From Ricordea florida (lineage: Eukaryota; Cnidaria; Anthozoa; Corallimorpharia; Ricordeidae), in NCBI GenBank assembly GCA_949710005.1, contig OX453280.1, positions 12,760,605 to 12,824,604 on the forward strand: a DNA stretch of 64,000 bases, read 5' to 3'. Within the stretch, counting starts at the first letter, position 1. Every line of letters starts with the position of its first letter. The position numbers were made by a program, and so were the translations under genes. Positions 62,615 to 64,000 of the stretch are shown here, in pieces. The notes under the pieces are model-generated. The model saw nothing but the letters and a program-made list of their open reading frames with translations, made no database searches and was not told where the DNA came from.

Positions 62615-64000
62615 TGCCCATAGGAAAAAGTATTTATTCCATCCTCGCAAATTATTCTCTTATCATCGTCATATGATAGCGCGACTTTATTAATAGTTTC
62701 AGTATAAACATCATGCAAACGACTTCTAAATACATTCATCTTTCTCATTTGCCGTTGTTTATTGAAAAGACAATTTTTATAATCATCAAAGCTTATTGTC
62801 TTTTTTAATACTGGCGTTTTTACCCCTTTGCCCTTTTTTATCTCGCCGCCTTCATCCAACCTGTATGAGTAAAGCTTGGCTCTTAGACCGACAAATTCTG
62901 ATATTTGTTTTCCGCCCGCCTCATCTTTGAACATGTTGATTACTTTTTTGTTTTTATCGGTCTTAATACCAGATCGATGGTTTGCGGGGAAATTAGAAGT
63001 GTCAAACCTTTCCTTCACATCTGCGGCAATGTCCTGGTAGAAATCTTCCGTTTCTATCAAATATGCAAGACTATCCGTATCTGTAAAAAGCAATTTAGAC
63101 TTTTCCCCATACTTTGGTTTGATATAATTATAATGAAAGTCGAACATTATTGTTTTGCTTAAATCCAGAATGCACATACCCAAGTAAACGGGTTTATTGA
63201 ATACTAACTTTGTTTTCTTCATATGAATGGCCACAAGATTTTCACAAAAGATAGTACGATGCTGATAATTAGGTTTTGTTATTAATTTTTTCGCGTCTTT
63301 TTGATTTGTTACTAATTTAATGTCAACCCTTTTTCTGATGTTTTCCATTGTTTTACCAAACACAGAATTGTTCATTAACTTGAAAAAATCTTTCTCAAAA
63401 TCGTTATTTCCTTTAGCTCTGAGGTCAGTATTCAATTTAATGTAAGGTTTTAACCATTCTGACTCTTCGAATGTGATCCCCCGATGGATTTTTGTAACTT
63501 TCATTCCCAAGGATTGGTAAAGTTTTAGTGTTTCGCGATGGACAACATACTTTTCCTTATTGTTTAGATTTGGGATTAATTTCTCCACTTTATTAACTAC
63601 AAGCCTCTCCGGGGCTAGTGGATAATCATTGTGCAAATCATGAAGGTGGGCTGGGTATTCTAAATCAACCTCTAGTATGCATGGGGTATTTTCCCAATTT
63701 TCGAATTCCTGATCTTTCATCCATCTAAATCCGTGGGTGGGTAAAGGCCTACTCATTCCACCGCCATACAAATTATTTGCGTCTAGATATTGAATGAAAA
63801 TTTTGGGCAGATTAGGATCATATTCTCTCATGTATGAGTTATTTGCTTTCCCATATCTGGTAGATATCATAGAGACGCCGCCTCGGATGCCTTTCTCAAT
63901 CATAAGCAGCATATCAGCATCGGTTAGTAGCTCCAAATTCACTTTTGTGTACTTTAATGCGGCATCCCAAGCTAGCCCCGGCGCCGTATAATAGTGGGCG
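62572..64000 (-). CDS. Protein-primed DNA polymerase B, C-terminal part
   Basis: The frame is open from the window edge (HYYTAPGLAWDAALKYTKVN at the edge) to the stop at 62572, about 475 residues. Motif A is YLDANNLYGGGMSRPLP, motif B is FKLMNNSVFGKTMENIRKR and motif C is LLFTDTDSLAYLI, with both catalytic Asp residues. It is the palm and thumb of the Polinton replicase. The exonuclease domain lies beyond 64000. No break is seen. Confidence 0.85.
   Translation of the reverse strand, partial: AHYYTAPGLAWDAALKYTKVNLELLTDADMLLMIEKGIRGGVSMISTRYGKANNSYMREYDPNLPKIFIQYLDANNLYGGGMSRPLPTHGFRWMKDQEFENWENTPCILEVDLEYPAHLHDLHNDYPLAPERLVVNKVEKLIPNLNNKEKYVVHRETLKLYQSLGMKVTKIHRGITFEESEWLKPYIKLNTDLRAKGNNDFEKDFFKLMNNSVFGKTMENIRKRVDIKLVTNQKDAKKLITKPNYQHRTIFCENLVAIHMKKTKLVFNKPVYLGMCILDLSKTIMFDFHYNYIKPKYGEKSKLLFTDTDSLAYLIETEDFYQDIAADVKERFDTSNFPANHRSGIKTDKNKKVINMFKDEAGGKQISEFVGLRAKLYSYRLDEGGEIKKGKGVKTPVLKKTISFDDYKNCLFNKQRQMRKMNVFRSRLHDVYTETINKVALSYDDDKRIICEDGINTFSYGHYRCKTESGGNLVS

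Larger units (their letters stand above)
50684..64000. mobile_element. Polinton/Maverick element (left end to window edge)
   Basis: Base composition turns AT-rich and a set of tightly packed genes begins. Capsid, packaging ATPase, integrase and protein-primed DNA polymerase B together define a Polinton. The left terminus is placed near AGTAGGTATAAATACCC (50684), where the transposase similarity stops; the TIR cannot be confirmed because the right end is outside the window. All Polinton frames seen are intact, suggesting a young copy. No adenain-like protease was found in this part. Confidence 0.85.

Overview
The window is animal nuclear DNA, most likely from a cnidarian (stony coral or sea anemone). 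I infer this from a complete, intron-rich Smad4 gene, a dense mixture of MITEs, SINEs and decayed retroelements, and a Polinton/Maverick with a gene set I associate with anthozoan genomes. Species cannot be decided from the sequence.

Layout. (1) 1-8.9 kb: intergenic DNA with a 42-bp perfect inverted repeat enclosing a hammerhead-ribozyme-like sequence, a hAT-like MITE, a LINE 3' end, a small 10-bp-TSD MITE and short tandem duplications. (2) 8.9-40.6 kb: one Smad4 gene on the plus strand. Eight coding exons join into a 474-residue protein with MH1 at the N-terminus, a short linker and MH2 at the C-terminus. All seven introns are GT-AG and phase 1. The introns carry most of the mobile DNA: TTAA-flanked foldback elements, a pogo/Tigger fragment, SINEs, two Penelope-like retroelement remnants, a broken THAP/DDE transposon with Ulp1-like and SWIM-like companions, and a 51-bp minisatellite. 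(3) 40.6-50.7 kb: intergenic DNA with an 81-bp tandem duplication, BEL and Gypsy fragments, a GC-tipped MITE, an 8-bp minisatellite and a frameshifted DDE-type transposase gene. (4) 50.7-64.0 kb: an AT-rich Polinton/Maverick, cut by the window end, that seems to have landed inside that transposase gene.

The Polinton has intact frames for a double-jelly-roll major capsid protein, an A32-like packaging ATPase, a retroviral-type integrase, protein-primed DNA polymerase B (5' part outside the window), several membrane or coiled-coil virion-type proteins and a second structural candidate. It also has genes that look borrowed from large DNA viruses: an Rpb7-like RNA polymerase subunit, a DUF2738-like protein, a SAP-plus-cysteine-repeat protein and an acidic protein ending in an AWNP/WC motif. 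Most of its genes carry a shared (T/C)TAAA(A/G) motif about 25-50 bases before the ATG. The gaps between convergent genes hold strong hairpins, two of them nearly identical. One gene lacks an ATG and is joined to its upstream neighbour by a classic A_AAA_AAC slippery site. Together these suggest a largely intact, possibly active virus-like element with its own promoter and 3'-end signals. This is the part most worth following up.
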